64,000 nt of DNA from Phymatolithon calcareum (Eukaryota; Rhodophyta; Florideophyceae; Hapalidiales), in the NCBI GenBank assembly GCA_977006965.1, contig OZ345365.1, forward strand, positions 1,674,001 to 1,738,000, written 5' to 3'. Below the pieces are notes generated by a model, which ran no database searches, was not told the DNA's origin, and saw only the letters and a program-made list of their open reading frames with translations. Positions 1 through 10,334 of this stretch are shown here, piece by piece. How positions within the stretch are numbered: position 1 is the first letter of the stretch; each line of letters begins with the position of its first letter. The position numbers and the translations under genes were made by a program.

Positions 1-79
1 AGTTGGAAAATTCAAGACGACGCCCTCATGTTCTCATACTCTAATAAGCGTGAAAGTGCCACACTATATATTTGTGTTT

Positions 80-571
80 TTTATTTCAATTTTTTAAAGC
101 CCCGCAGTCATACGAATATACGGGCAGGGCTTCCTCAGGTGCTGCCCTCGCTAGGACGGCTCTACTCTTATGTCTGGCATTCTATCTGACGGGATTCACT
201 GAGCGATCCTCTTCTCATTTTTGCCACAATTGGGTTGCATCTTCTAATCGCTGCTTCTTTGACACTTCGCGTTCTTCTGCTTGTTTCAATGCTTTTCTGA
301 GGTGCTCCTTGTTTCTGAGATGGTTAATGTCCTTCGATACTTCTGCCATATCCTCCTGTCTTCCTCGGTATTCTTCTGTCTGTTCCAGGTACGTTTTCCG
401 TTTTAACAGGATTAAAGCAAACCTTTCCGCTTGGTGAGCCCTCTTCACCTCGGTACTTTCTAGCCGACAGAGCACTCTCATTCGATTTTTTCGATGCTCC
501 GCATATTTCCCGAAGACATACTTGTAAAAAAAACCTTCTGCTGCCTCAATTGCTGCTAACCGCTTCGTCAT
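80..571 (-). pseudogene. LINE C-terminal ORF remnant plus 3' tail (family B tail)
   Basis: The minus strand encodes about 118 residues beginning MTKRLAAIEAAEGFFYKYVF and rich in charged helix (HQAERFAL, KALKQAEE). The same protein segment recurs at 29960-30661 (+) and 18528-19257 (-), where it follows a non-LTR retrotransposon module, so this is the post-reverse-transcriptase end of a LINE polyprotein. A stop after LWQK cuts the frame about 90 residues earlier than in the 30-kb copy. It then runs into a 3' tail (about 150 down to 80) ending in GGGGCTTTAAA and an A-rich stretch on the minus strand. The reverse transcriptase itself is absent, so the copy is 5'-truncated and dead. The function of the C-terminal segment is not known to me. 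Confidence 0.6.
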
Positions 572-689
572 CGGAGCGAATCCATCAAATCCACATCACC
601 AGATTCACACCAAAATAGACATCACCAGAATCGACCACTCCAGCAGCAAAGAGGACAGAACAATGATACAAACCTACGACGCCAGTACA

Positions 690-905
690 TGAGCAATAAT
701 GAGGACAGTAAACCTAGACACACGCTTATCATTACACTACTCATTCGCTACACAAAGCACTCTGCACCTCGTCGCATTTGACTACTAAGCTAACTCACAA
801 CGCTGTCGCCCGAACCGTCTGAAGTCATGGAGAAGAAGGAGCTCATGCTAAGTGTGGGCGACTACCCTGGAGCAAACTTTGACCACGTTGTGGTCATGAG
901 TGACC
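690..905 (+). mobile_element. MULE-related fragment
   Basis: This stretch (key words: CTCTGCACCTCGTCGCAT, CTGGAGCAAACTTTGAC) is closely similar to 49920-50071 joined to 50372-50400, i.e. to the interior of the MULE element at 49.6-51.2 kb with its nested retroposon removed. Nothing else of the element is visible here. It shows that the MULE family has several copies in the window and confirms the pre-insertion sequence of the 50-kb copy. Confidence 0.55.
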
Positions 906-920
906 ACCCAACGCAAAATT

Positions 921-996
921 AGAAAACCATTCCGAAAGCCAGCCCTGTTACTCCTAGGTGAGGCGTTGGGAGCTCTTAAATAAATCTTTACAAATC
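921..996 (+). repeat. LINE family A 3' tail, solo
   Basis: Contains CCTGTTACTCCTAGGTGAGG followed by TTGGGAGCTCTTAAATAAAT. The same ending follows the LINE ORF at 30661 and recurs near 5371-5850, 18424 (-) and 22206 (-). It is a severely 5'-truncated insertion. Confidence 0.55.
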
Positions 997-1174
997 CCAC
1001 TGGCAAAGATAATATCAAGAACCTGTCAAGCAAAATAAATTTGAGAGAAAAAGAAAGACCAAAAATAGATTCTGAACAGCTGGCAAGTAATACACGTAGA
1101 AATTGAGGTGGCATGTAACGTGCAATTGGCTAGTTGGCCACATTTACCATAATCTTCAATACTACGGAGAACAG

Positions 1175-1432
1175 AGATGGCTTTTCGTCGTCCACTGAAT
1201 CGTGTTACACCAACAAAAAAAAGAAACTCTCCTTTCTCTTTTCCCCCTCGAGGTCCCGAAGGAGACCAGAGCTAGGCATTTGTACCGCACTGAATCGTGT
1301 TACACCCACAAAAAAACTCTTCTATAGACAGTATCCAGCCAAAACCTTTGGACACTAGGAAAGTTGCCCCAGGCGTCAGCAGATGCGTTTATATCTTTTA
1401 AAAACAAATCTACCTTTCTTCTTTTTGCTCCT
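1175..1432 (+). repeat. Retroposon family R3 copy
   Basis: Shares the order CACTGAATCGTGTTACACC, CAGCCAAAACCT, GTCAGCAGATGCGTT, then a TTTTAAAAACAAATCTACCT tail with copies at 6565, 27945, 28330 (-), 35140 (-) and 53861. The first block appears twice here (about 1191 and 1290), so the copy is partly duplicated. No ORF is conserved. It is probably a SINE or a LINE 3' end; the polarity comes from the A-rich/TTC-rich end. Confidence 0.55.
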
Positions 1433-2019
1433 TTCTCCCAAACTTCAATACTTTAACAAAGCTTTATTCCTGCGAGCGAGCTATTTATGAAAACACTCCT
1501 CTCCTCCTGCTGCTCGCAATGCTTCCATGATCCGCGATTCCACATGAACACCTGAAATTCTGTCCGTATTCTTCTTGCAGGTAGCGCTCTCGTGAAAGAA
1601 AGCCTATCCCTGAACCATCATTTACATATCAATGTATGGTTAAAGTGGAAATTGTGCTTCAGGTACCATCAGTGAGAATTCTTAATACAGTCCATGCGTC
1701 CCAAATGCGGCAACTTGACACCCTTCTATTGTATTGTATTTTATTCTGCATTTCCCACAAGTGACGTTAGCAGCGCTTCGAAGGTCTACGTTTTCTAAAT
1801 TCTGTTCTATCCTGTATTTGCTTGGTCCTGTTCCATTTGTAACGCGTCTGTCAAATATTTCTCGCCCTGATCAAGCAAACTACGCAACGCGTTCCGTCGT
1901 TTGGAACAAGGTGTCAACAATTTATTCTAAAAACTCATCTCGAAACGAACCAATCAGCATCCTACACCTACTAGTAGCGACTCGAATCTTGTCGAAAGCA
2001 AGCGACCTACTTCTCATTC
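1433..2019. other. No gene recognised
   Basis: AT-rich sequence downstream of the first WD40 gene. Short open frames exist but have no recognisable domain and no homologue elsewhere in the window. Confidence 0.5.
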
Positions 2020-3663
2020 TCAAGGTTTGAGCCCGAGATTGCTAACGGTTTTGAGAAACGCACCAAGCGTCACCAAATGGTTCCGAACGGTCTCCTCATT
2101 ACTCACCTCCTCTAAGGTCATGACAACTTTCTCATGGCCCGGACCTTCCCCGTCAAGAGTGTCCAAAATTAAAATCACGGCTTGCGGGATAGTCACGTGT
2201 CCTTCTTTCGATTCGGCGCCGCGCACGAAGGCCTTTGTCCACTTATCATCGTTTGCAACGCGTATGCTCTTCCCAACCAGACGTGCAGCTTCTATAAATT
2301 TGTCCTCCGTGATAGTCCCTGACCGCTCGTGGTCTACCGTCACTAGCGCGAATCCGATTGTGTACTTCTCAAGCTTAATAAGCTCAGCACGGAGAAAGAG
2401 CTGCTCGATAGCCTCCGCAGCTTGAATGTGCAGCAAATTTCTCACATTTTTACGGTTATGCACAATCAAAGAGTCTGCGAATACAGAAGCCGCATCGACC
2501 CCAGACGTTCCAGTTGCGTTTTCCTCAGGAGGTGCAGGCGCATCCTCCATGTTGGCAAGAACGAAATCTCTATCAATTTCTCTATCGTCGTCATCCTCGT
2601 CCGAGCCTTCGTTCTCCTCCACCCCACTCAGTATGGCGGAGAGTTCATCCATGCAAGAAGCGGTGTCTGAAATGCCAGGATGGACGATCGAAGCCACAAC
2701 ATTGTTTTGATTTTCGGTCGCCACGGCCATGTCGGCGTCAAGATCGATGAGTCTAACAGTGTTATCGAAGCTGCAAAGAACGATTCTGTTACCATCAGGG
2801 TGAATCGCGCATCCGCGAGTATGATCCAAGAATCCTGCTATATCCGCCAAAATCGTCTGCGATTCCGTGCACCACACGCGAAACTTGTAGTTTGCCATTG
2901 CAGCAACGACCCGGCCACCGTCCTGGCTGATATCACAGAAAGGTCTGAACGAGCGGTCATATCCCGCCAAATCGACCTCTTGGTCCGTGCTCATCTCCCA
3001 CAATCGCAGACGGGTGTCATCGGCAACTGCAATGCGGTTTGCATCACCGGACATGGCGACATGAGATTCACCGCTGACTCTCCATGTCTTCAATGGGATA
3101 TTGCCTCCAGCGACACGCACTACATATACCCTTCCCCGAGCGCAATTTGCCACAACGGATCCATCATCTGATACTGCAACAGCACCCTTGAATATATCGA
3201 GGTTCAGGGTCCAGCCCGTCAGCTTTTCGAAGTCTGTGGAGCCGTTGTAGTGCGTCATCTTCCAAACAATGACTGTACCCTTCTTCTTCTCGCGGCTCTG
3301 AAAGGAAGCCACAAGCGTCGTGCCGTCGCGTGAGAGCGCGACGCCGATGGCACGATCGTCTCCAGGGCTTATCAGGATCTTCCAAACTTCGTCAGGACGC
3401 AACGAATTCCAAAGTTTCACAGTGCCGTCGAGACTAGCCGTGGCGACGGCACGGCCATTTCTGGAGATTGTGCATTGATGTGTGGCACTAGAGTGACTCT
3501 CAAAAAGCTTAATTTCTCCCGTGACTAGGTTCATTGTGCAAGCTGCTCCATTTCGGCTTGTTGCGGCAGCGAAATCCCCGCTTATCGCGCAGTAGTTTGC
3601 GCCCTCTGTGAACGTTGCGAGAGTGTTAAGAGCCGTCAGCGTAAAAGGCGAAGTGCTTGCCAT
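2020..3663 (-). CDS. WD40 beta-propeller protein with C-terminal helical domain (paralogue 1, 547 aa)
   Basis: One uninterrupted frame opening with ATG at 3663. Residues 18-308 hold seven propeller-like repeats; the clearest are 56-86 (ending GTVKLWN), 101-135 (GTVIVW), 240-265 (FRVWCT) and 280-308 (NTVRLIDL). Residues about 340-380 are an acidic linker (EGSDEDDDD). Residues 393-547 form a second domain starting LLHIQAAEAIEQLF, with a loop D444-H-E-R-S-G-T-I-T that resembles a degenerate EF-hand calcium loop; position 12 is Lys rather than Glu, so calcium binding is doubtful. Paralogues lie at 7346-9220 and 10335-11486 on the same strand. Propellers of this kind are scaffolds for protein complexes, and no enzyme domain is present. 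The biological role is unknown. Good conservation of blades and reading frame argues for a working gene. Confidence 0.85.
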   Translation of the reverse strand: MASTSPFTLTALNTLATFTEGANYCAISGDFAAATSRNGAACTMNLVTGEIKLFESHSSATHQCTISRNGRAVATASLDGTVKLWNSLRPDEVWKILISPGDDRAIGVALSRDGTTLVASFQSREKKKGTVIVWKMTHYNGSTDFEKLTGWTLNLDIFKGAVAVSDDGSVVANCARGRVYVVRVAGGNIPLKTWRVSGESHVAMSGDANRIAVADDTRLRLWEMSTDQEVDLAGYDRSFRPFCDISQDGGRVVAAMANYKFRVWCTESQTILADIAGFLDHTRGCAIHPDGNRIVLCSFDNTVRLIDLDADMAVATENQNNVVASIVHPGISDTASCMDELSAILSGVEENEGSDEDDDDREIDRDFVLANMEDAPAPPEENATGTSGVDAASVFADSLIVHNRKNVRNLLHIQAAEAIEQLFLRAELIKLEKYTIGFALVTVDHERSGTITEDKFIEAARLVGKSIRVANDDKWTKAFVRGAESKEGHVTIPQAVILILDTLDGEGPGHEKVVMTLEEVSNEETVRNHLVTLGAFLKTVSNLGLKP

Positions 3664-5247
3664 TTTGCTCGTGAGAGGTGATCTATCCTTCCTACGGGAA
3701 GGACTGTGAAGCCGTTCCTTCGCGGTGAGGAGGCGATGTCAGAGCGCTTCTCGTACGATGCCCCGAAGTAGTGTTTCCTAGGATTTAGCCACGAATGAGA
3801 ACCATTGCTGAAGAGCGAGAGCTTCTTCGAAGAATAGGGGCACAGTGACGCATTGTCAGACACATTCATCTGGAGCTTGTTACGTACGCGTCTTTAAGGG
3901 TCACCGATCCGGGGCATAACCCAAATGCAAGTAGTGTCCTCGGCCACATACGGGGGTCTCGCCTTCAGGGCACGCCATAGCAAAACAGGGACATGATCGA
4001 ACATTGTGCCCCTGTTTATCATTCCGTCTTCTGGATGCAATTCGAGATCACGACAGCCTCTCACCAGGGGAAAGTTAGACGGGGACAAACGCAGAGGGGT
4101 TTTCATTACGCATTTTCTGGACAGCTGCGTTTCGTGCTCGTATGAAACTAATATGGAAAATTGGAAACGTTTCAATTGAGAGCTCGCGCAATAGGAAAAT
4201 TGCTGCAAGTCGAGAGCGAGCATCGGTTGAAGCCGATGTATCGGTCGTTCTCGTGCCAGGAAACGTTGTGTGGAGAGAAATAACTAAAATTTATGGATAT
4301 TTGTGGCACTACTGTAGAACCTTGGTGCACAAATCGGTGCGACGGCGCTGCTTGTACGCGTCAATTTTCATGAATTTCGACGTTTTTGTTGCAACTTTCG
4401 AAGCAAAGTAAGCATCCTTTACTGCGCTTGCTCCTTGCTGTAATGTTGCCTAACGACGTGACTGTTGTTTTAGCACACTGCAATTGGCTGCCAGGCTCTG
4501 TCCGACACAACTCGTCACAACGAGCACCATGCTTTTCGCTAATAATTTTGGTACAATCGTTAACGCATAATATGCCTGACTCAACAGAGGATAATTTTTC
4601 TCTACAATCTTTGAAACTAAAAAATTCTGCTTTTGTCCCCACTCTACGATACTGTATGTAAGATAGACTGATAAAACCGTTAAATTTTTTTAAAAAACGT
4701 TAAAATTTAGAATTCATTAAACGCCGGCAGCAGCACTCTTGAGACAGTAAGGGTTATGCTTAACCGTTCAAATTCCAGCGGAATGCAGTTGTTGGATTCA
4801 GGCTCTGACGTTGTTCAAAAGAGATGGTGGTTTACTCAGATGAATTGTTATTTAAGAAATTTGGTATCACACTAGTTGTTAGAACTCTTTTCAACATGAT
4901 CTCTAATGAACTGAGACATTGAAGGTGTAGTGTAATGTCCGCCACCAAGATTTGTGCGCCTTGTAGAACTCTTTGCGTGTCCACTTGTGAACCCCGATCC
5001 TTTACGATACCATCCGATAGATAATTCACAGCTACTACGGTATAAGATGAAGTACGCTTGAAGTTGATGTCTTAGTTCTCTCATAGTTTGACTTTGGTCT
5101 CTAAGATGGCTCTGCACATATCTTCCTGCTAGGGTCTTCTCTTATGAAGTGCCTGCAATGATGTTAATGAAATAGGGGAGTGCAGAATGCATTGTACAGC
5201 TCAGATTCCAATCTACTGCAGAAGAGCACACCGAAGCCCTATTTCTT
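3664..5247. other. No gene recognised
   Basis: Upstream flank of WD40 paralogue 1 and about 1.3 kb of further sequence. Short frames on both strands lack domains. The promoter of the WD40 gene must lie in the first few hundred bases, but no convincing TATA box was picked out. Confidence 0.45.
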
Positions 5248-5305
5248 CATTTCTTTGTTACTTTCTTTATTGCAAGATATCTGAGTTACGCAAAGTGTAC
5301 ATTAC
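5248..5305 (+). repeat. Short repeat R5, copy 1
   Basis: TTTCTTTATT, then GAGTTACGCAAAGT and TACATTACTCAA, match with small changes the block at 15262-15318. Probably the end of a retroposon; too short to classify. Confidence 0.4.
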
Positions 5306-5370
5306 TCAAGATCTAGGGATCTCTAAGATCTCCCGGTCTGAAACCATTCTGGATAAGTAACCAGACTCGC

Positions 5371-5850
5371 TACATTAGAAAACAGTTCGAAAATCCAGCC
5401 CTATTGCTCCTAGGTAAGGCGTTGGAAGATGGACCTTCTTGAGAATTCGATTTTTGCGTCCGCACTACCAGTCTGAAAAAGTCCTCAAATCCAGTCCGAA
5501 ATATTTTCACTGGTAATGAGGACGCGGCATAGGTATGGCGTGGCTGATGTGCTCATCTATGGGACATTTTTTCTCATAACGATTTTTAGTTTTCGGACGT
5601 GGAATTGCTTTTCAACCAAACTTTTCGTGATGTTCCAAGTTTTTGCTCAAAAGTGTGCAAAAACATCTGAAGCGAAAGTTTGCAAATCAACACTCAGCCA
5701 CTGAAAACCTATGCCGCGTCCTGGTAACCAGTCCACGAAATAATGACTGGTAATGAGGACTTTTTTGACCGGGTCTATGCCGCGATTTTGATGAATTCTC
5801 AAGAAGGCCCCTCTGGAAGCTCTTAAATAAATTGCTACATATTCCCCTCC
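5371..5850 (+). repeat. LINE family A 3' tail, split by a MITE
   Basis: 5371-5428 (CCCTATTGCTCCTAGGTAAGG) and 5820-5850 (CTCTTAAATAAATT) are the two halves of the same LINE tail seen at 921-996. They are separated by a 385-bp inverted-repeat insertion. Confidence 0.6.
5429..5813. mobile_element. MITE-like insertion in a LINE tail, TSD TGGAAG
   Basis: The ends carry the inverted repeat CCTTCTTGAGAATTC / GAATTCTCAAGAAGG. TGGAAG is present on both sides (5423-5428 and 5814-5819), consistent with a 6-bp target duplication, and removing the insertion restores a continuous LINE tail. Inside, ACTGGTAATGAGGAC occurs twice (about 5510 and 5746). No transposase is encoded, so it is non-autonomous; the superfamily is not determined. 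Confidence 0.6.
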
Positions 5851-6482
5851 GTTTTTGGTATGATACACGCGAAACTGCTTTCCACGAGTACTTTGCGACC
5901 AGATGCAGGTTTTGGAGTTTTGCTGACTAAGCCACTTTTAGCGAAATGGAGCTTTTGGGTTCCGATTGAGTCCTCGTTGTCGCAAATTCGAGGTCGGGAA
6001 TAATCGCTGTCGAGAAGACAAGAAACAACGGGTCTCAAGTGGCTCCGTCTCGCACACTGCCGCCTGTTTCTCATAACCAGACAGTAAATTCGGAGACAGT
6101 CTAACTGGCTCTGGATGAGCGCCGCTTCATACTCCAGCGCCGATAACCAGACTCGGAATGGTATAAATGCGACAGCACCCGAGCACAGCATTGTGTCGAA
6201 AGGCAGTCGGAATAAGAATCACCAAGTCTTGATCGGCTCAGTGCTCCTTCCGGGAGCACACGGAGAGAAGTGCCTAGTGTAGGCGTCTCGCTATGACTGG
6301 TCCCCGTTTGGGAAACCAGCGGTCATAACGGATCACTAAGACTAACTGGTGTGTGACGACATTCTTGAACAGCACGTAGACCTTCGTGAGGTTCTACAAC
6401 GCTGAGCGCGCGAAGGGTAATAAACTCTCTTTTGTTCTGAACTTTTCATTGCCGTTTTGCGACACTCGTGGCTCGCCAGAAT
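5851..6482. other. No gene recognised
   Basis: An open minus frame (5835-6191) has no recognisable domain. Nothing else is supported. Confidence 0.4.
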
Positions 6483-6745
6483 TGTTACCCCAAGCGTCAG
6501 CAGATGCATTCGTAACACTATAATAAAAACATCCTCTCCTTCTTCCCACGAGTACTATTTTTCCCCCGCGAGGTCTTGCAGGAGACAAGACATGGCTTAT
6601 TGCAGTCCACTGAATCGTGTTACACCAAAAAATAGAGTCTCTTTTTTAGACTGAATCCATCCAAAACCTCTTGGCACTAGGAAAGTTACCCCAAGCGTCA
6701 GCACATTCGTTGCTAACTTTTAAAAAGCTTCCTTTCTTCTTCGTC
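6483..6745 (+). repeat. Retroposon family R3, one partial and one fuller copy
   Basis: 6483-6540 holds only the 3' part (GTTACCCCAAGCGTCAGCAG). 6565-6745 holds the longer unit (CACTGAATCGTGTTACACC, AAAACCTCTTGGCACTAGG, GCGTCAGCA, a TTTTAAAAAG tail with TTCTTC). Two copies in the same direction within 270 bp suggest repeated targeting or local duplication. Confidence 0.55.
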
Positions 6746-7345
6746 TTCCAGAGAATACTGCGAAACACTAGAACTCGGCCTATTTATTTAATGTCGCTCT
6801 TTCCATCATTTGTGATATTTAGTTCTTCGAATAAAGTGCTGATTTCGAAACCCTTTCTGGCTGACAACGTCGCTTCATTAAACCCGAGTGCAAGGTAGTC
6901 AGAGTATAATGTGTGCCTACACCGGATCTTCAAGGACTGAGACCATTAGCCGTCTACGACGCTTCTGGAATCTGTGCAACCTCTCTCAATAGATTCACCA
7001 ACTTCGCGTACACTACAATGGGAACAGTGCTGTAATAATTGACGCGTCTGCTCATTGCTACCCAACCCACATTTCCTTAATTTCTTCCCGTTCAGGATCA
7101 GTATTTCTGTTTTTCAACAAAAGAACTATACGATTCTCTACTCTACTGATCTTCAATGAGTTTCAACATCACTTACTAGTGCGAGGTCAGCACTGTTCTA
7201 TATTTTACTAAAGAGCATGCCTTTGGAAAACAAGGCAAGAATTTCTATTCCGCCTTACGTAATTCATCCAAGCTTGGTTTGTCAGTTCCCTCCCGACATT
7301 GAAATGGGATAAGCTTGGGTTTGGCAATACAATCAATAGTGGATC
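6746..7345. other. No gene recognised
   Basis: Downstream flank of WD40 paralogue 2. No supported coding or repeat feature. Confidence 0.45.
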
Positions 7346-9220
7346 CTAAACTTGAAATCCAAGGCCAACGACCGCCTTCAGGAATACATCAAGAGAAACA
7401 GTCGTAACTGGAGCTCCAGCATTTCCTTCAAAGCTCGCCTTCTCAATTGCCTCCACGATGATACTAGTGCCTGGAGACTTATCTTCTGGAAATTCTATTA
7501 TAGTCATGACAGCCTGAGCTAGCGTCAGAAGCCCCTCCCTCGATTCTGCAGTCTTCAAAAAAGCCTTCGTCCAAGCGTTGCTCTTGGAGGCACCGATAGC
7601 TTTAGCGACCATTCGAGAGGCGTCTACAAACTGCGTCTCAGTGATCTGCCACGTATGCTGCGAGTCTTGTTCAAGAAGTACAAGTCCGACTGTATGCCTG
7701 CCAAGAGAAGTGAGATCCGATGACGAAAACAAATCGGCCATGGCTTCTGCTGCTTGGATGTGCAACAAACTCTTTGTGCGCCCGTAAGCTTCTAAATTTT
7801 TAGCGAATACCACCTTCGCATCCACGTCGATATCAGTTGAGGCGATCTGGGAAGCCACTTCTGTTTCTTCTTTTGTCGCAGAAGAATGCGACATATGATC
7901 CTCATTTTCTGCTGCGCACTGTAAGATATTATTGCTGCTGACATCACTGTTTGCCATATTTTCGAACTCGTGTGTAAGCTGAGCGACTTTCCCAGACATC
8001 TCCTCACTCCCCGGCGCAGATACTTCGGGCTGAGGCTCTTCCGAAACATCCTCTATGATGCTGCTCTCTGTCTTCTCAGACTTACCCAAACTCATTGTAT
8101 GAGTTAGATCATCTCCTGGTCGGTTTCCTATATCTTCAGTTTCGACCTGAGCACTGGTTTCCCCCGTCACGTCTCCGTCCGTTTCGTCCGGACAAGAATC
8201 AATTTCCTTTTCGAAAGACGTCCTCACCGTCATCTTCACGGGTTCGTCAATAGAAGCTGGCCCGAAGTCCACGGCATCCATCTCTTTCTCCAGGTCCAGT
8301 AACCGAACGGTATTATCAAACCCGCAAAGAAGAAACCGACTTCCATCCGGATGCACAGCGCATCCCCGCGTATGATCCTGAAAGCCAACAACATCTGCCA
8401 GAACTGCCCTCTTCTCCGTGCACCAAATGCGAAACTTATTATCAACCATGGCGGCAACAACTCGTTTCCCGTCTAAGCTCATCGCACAGAATGGGCGAAA
8501 AGATCTCACATATCCCGCAAGTTCGAATTCGCCCCCGTCCTCCTCTGCAACCTTCCACAGGCGTAGCTTCGTATCGTCCGCAACAGCAAAGCAACTGGCG
8601 TCGCCTGCCATGGCCACATGTCCAGCACCACTAATGCGCCACCTCTTGAAAGGGCTCTTTGCGTTCTCCACATGCATGGCATACACCCTTCCGCGCGCGC
8701 AATGCGCGACAATCGTGCCATCGTCAGAGATGGCAACGGCGGCGTTGAAAACGTCCAGATTTACATTCCATGCCGCGACTTGGTGAAATTCAGTGACTCC
8801 GGGTGAATGCACAAGCGACCATACAGAAATAGTGCCGCGCTTGTTCAAACGGTTCTCGAAGGATACGGCAAGTGTGGTGCTGTCGCGCGAGAGGGCGACA
8901 CCAAGCGCGCGGTCGTGGCCGGGATGGGAGAGAACTTTCCAGATTTCCTTAGGGTTTGCCGTGTTCCAGATTTGCACTGTGCCGTCGAAACTCGCTGTCG
9001 CAGCTGCACGGCCGTTTGAGGAGAGTGTGCATTGATGCGCAGCATCGGCATGACCATGGAAGAAATTTGCTTTGTTCGTTAGCAAATTTATCGCGCAAAC
9101 GGTTCCGTCTCTGCTTGTGGCGACGGCGACATCCTCACTGAGTGCGCAATAGTTTGCGCTGTCTGGCAGGATTGCCAACGGTTCGGCGACGGTCACAGTT
9201 ATCGGGGCGGTGGTGGACAT
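7346..9220 (-). CDS. WD40 beta-propeller protein with C-terminal helical domain (paralogue 2, 624 aa)
   Basis: Opens with ATG at 9220 and runs unbroken to a stop at 7346. Residues about 20-310 are a seven-bladed propeller; visible blade ends include GTVQIWN (80-86), ISVWSL (131-136), KLRLWKV (218-224), NKFRIWC (261-267) and NTVRLLDL (303-310). The linker (about 315-465) is much longer than in paralogue 1 and rich in Glu, Asp and Ser, so probably disordered. The last 155 residues match the C-terminal domain of paralogue 1 (LLHIQAAEAMADLF; the end GLGFQV versus NLGLKP). The EF-hand-like loop has decayed (EQDSQHTWQIT), which argues that calcium binding is not the shared function. Propeller identity between paralogues is clearly higher than linker identity. 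Confidence 0.85.
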   Translation of the reverse strand: MSTTAPITVTVAEPLAILPDSANYCALSEDVAVATSRDGTVCAINLLTNKANFFHGHADAAHQCTLSSNGRAAATASFDGTVQIWNTANPKEIWKVLSHPGHDRALGVALSRDSTTLAVSFENRLNKRGTISVWSLVHSPGVTEFHQVAAWNVNLDVFNAAVAISDDGTIVAHCARGRVYAMHVENAKSPFKRWRISGAGHVAMAGDASCFAVADDTKLRLWKVAEEDGGEFELAGYVRSFRPFCAMSLDGKRVVAAMVDNKFRIWCTEKRAVLADVVGFQDHTRGCAVHPDGSRFLLCGFDNTVRLLDLEKEMDAVDFGPASIDEPVKMTVRTSFEKEIDSCPDETDGDVTGETSAQVETEDIGNRPGDDLTHTMSLGKSEKTESSIIEDVSEEPQPEVSAPGSEEMSGKVAQLTHEFENMANSDVSSNNILQCAAENEDHMSHSSATKEETEVASQIASTDIDVDAKVVFAKNLEAYGRTKSLLHIQAAEAMADLFSSSDLTSLGRHTVGLVLLEQDSQHTWQITETQFVDASRMVAKAIGASKSNAWTKAFLKTAESREGLLTLAQAVMTIIEFPEDKSPGTSIIVEAIEKASFEGNAGAPVTTVSLDVFLKAVVGLGFQV

Positions 9221-10199
9221 TGTGCAATTTCCGTGGTTGTAGGGCGAGATCTATTGGGGAGTAGAAGGACAAGGTGAAGTCTGTTCGACTTTTCTATCGA
9301 TGATCGCGGCAATGCTGTGTGATGCATGAACTCTATCTTGGAAAGATGATTTCAGAAGGAGTCTAGGAAAAGTTCTGAATTATCTACTGGCATTGCACAG
9401 TACCAAGTCAATTGCGGCGTCGCGCATCGATCGCCACTCTTACGATATCGAATTATGTGAAATTCTTCAAGGATACATTCTAGAGTCATGCTGGGCCCGC
9501 TTCGTCCGGTCATACTTATTGAATTCGTGCCTGAACTGTCTTCGAAAGAAAGTGACTGTGAAGTATCCCTCGCGAGATATGCCCTTCTGGAAAGGGGTCG
9601 GGAATGGATTTCAATGGTGCTGGCCAGTGAGCAACCCCACGGATGAAATCCTTTGTGTCACGTTGCATTATGTACTACATTATTTTATACCTATTAATCT
9701 AATTCAAGGGATGCACTTACGAACTCAAATGGCTGGGACCTTAAGTGAGAACCGAGGGGGGCCGGTTTGAATGATGGCGCCAGTTTCTACTGTCTCTACT
9801 TGCTGTCCTTCGTGCAACCTCGCTGTGAATCGTACATGTCCTATCGGTAATGATATAGGCTTTAATGGAGCACTATGGAAGGCATTCGGAAAGCGATAAA
9901 TTTCTCCACTAACGTCAGGCCAGCTCCAGAATCACTCTTTGGTGACGTACCTGGACGAGACGTGAAAGCTGCAGTCACACTCGCTAACGATAGGATAGAA
10001 TGGAAGAAACTTAGACTGCTAGCCCCGTCAGAGGAAAATGCAAAATTCATGAATGAAATCCTCCCGACAACAGCTGTACAGTAGTTGAATCTGGAGTTGC
10101 ATCCATGGTAGGTCAAAATAGGTCCCCGTAGCCTACGTACTACAATGATACACTGTCCTTGACATCCTAATTCCGTTGCTGTATGATCTCCTCTTCCCA
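9221..10199. other. No gene recognised
   Basis: Between WD40 paralogues 2 and 3. No domain in either strand's frames; the lost C-terminal domain of paralogue 3 was not found here. Confidence 0.45.
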
Positions 10200-10213
10200 C
10201 TAGCTGCCCAATG

Positions 10214-10269
10214 GATGGATGGATGGATTTCTATTTTATTGAAGCTGCCTTAGTCAATTATCATTGCAC
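10214..10269 (-). mobile_element. Short R4 retroposon with (ATCC)n tail and 14-bp TSD
   Basis: CTAGCTGCCCAATG is repeated exactly at 10200-10213 and 10270-10283. The 56-bp insert reads on the minus strand as GTGCAATGATAATTGACTAA, AATAAAATAG and then (ATCC)n. The same end occurs at 23059 (-) and 24706 (+). It is a strongly 5'-truncated, target-primed insertion. Confidence 0.75.
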
Positions 10270-10334
10270 CTAGCTGCCCAATGATCTATCTCTCTGTGGA
10301 TAATATTGAAGGCTATGAAGAAAGAATTCCCGGT

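Noticed and set aside
10201-10230. (GGAT)n as a simple microsatellite
   Set aside because: It is the tail of an R4 retroposon with a clear 14-bp target duplication.
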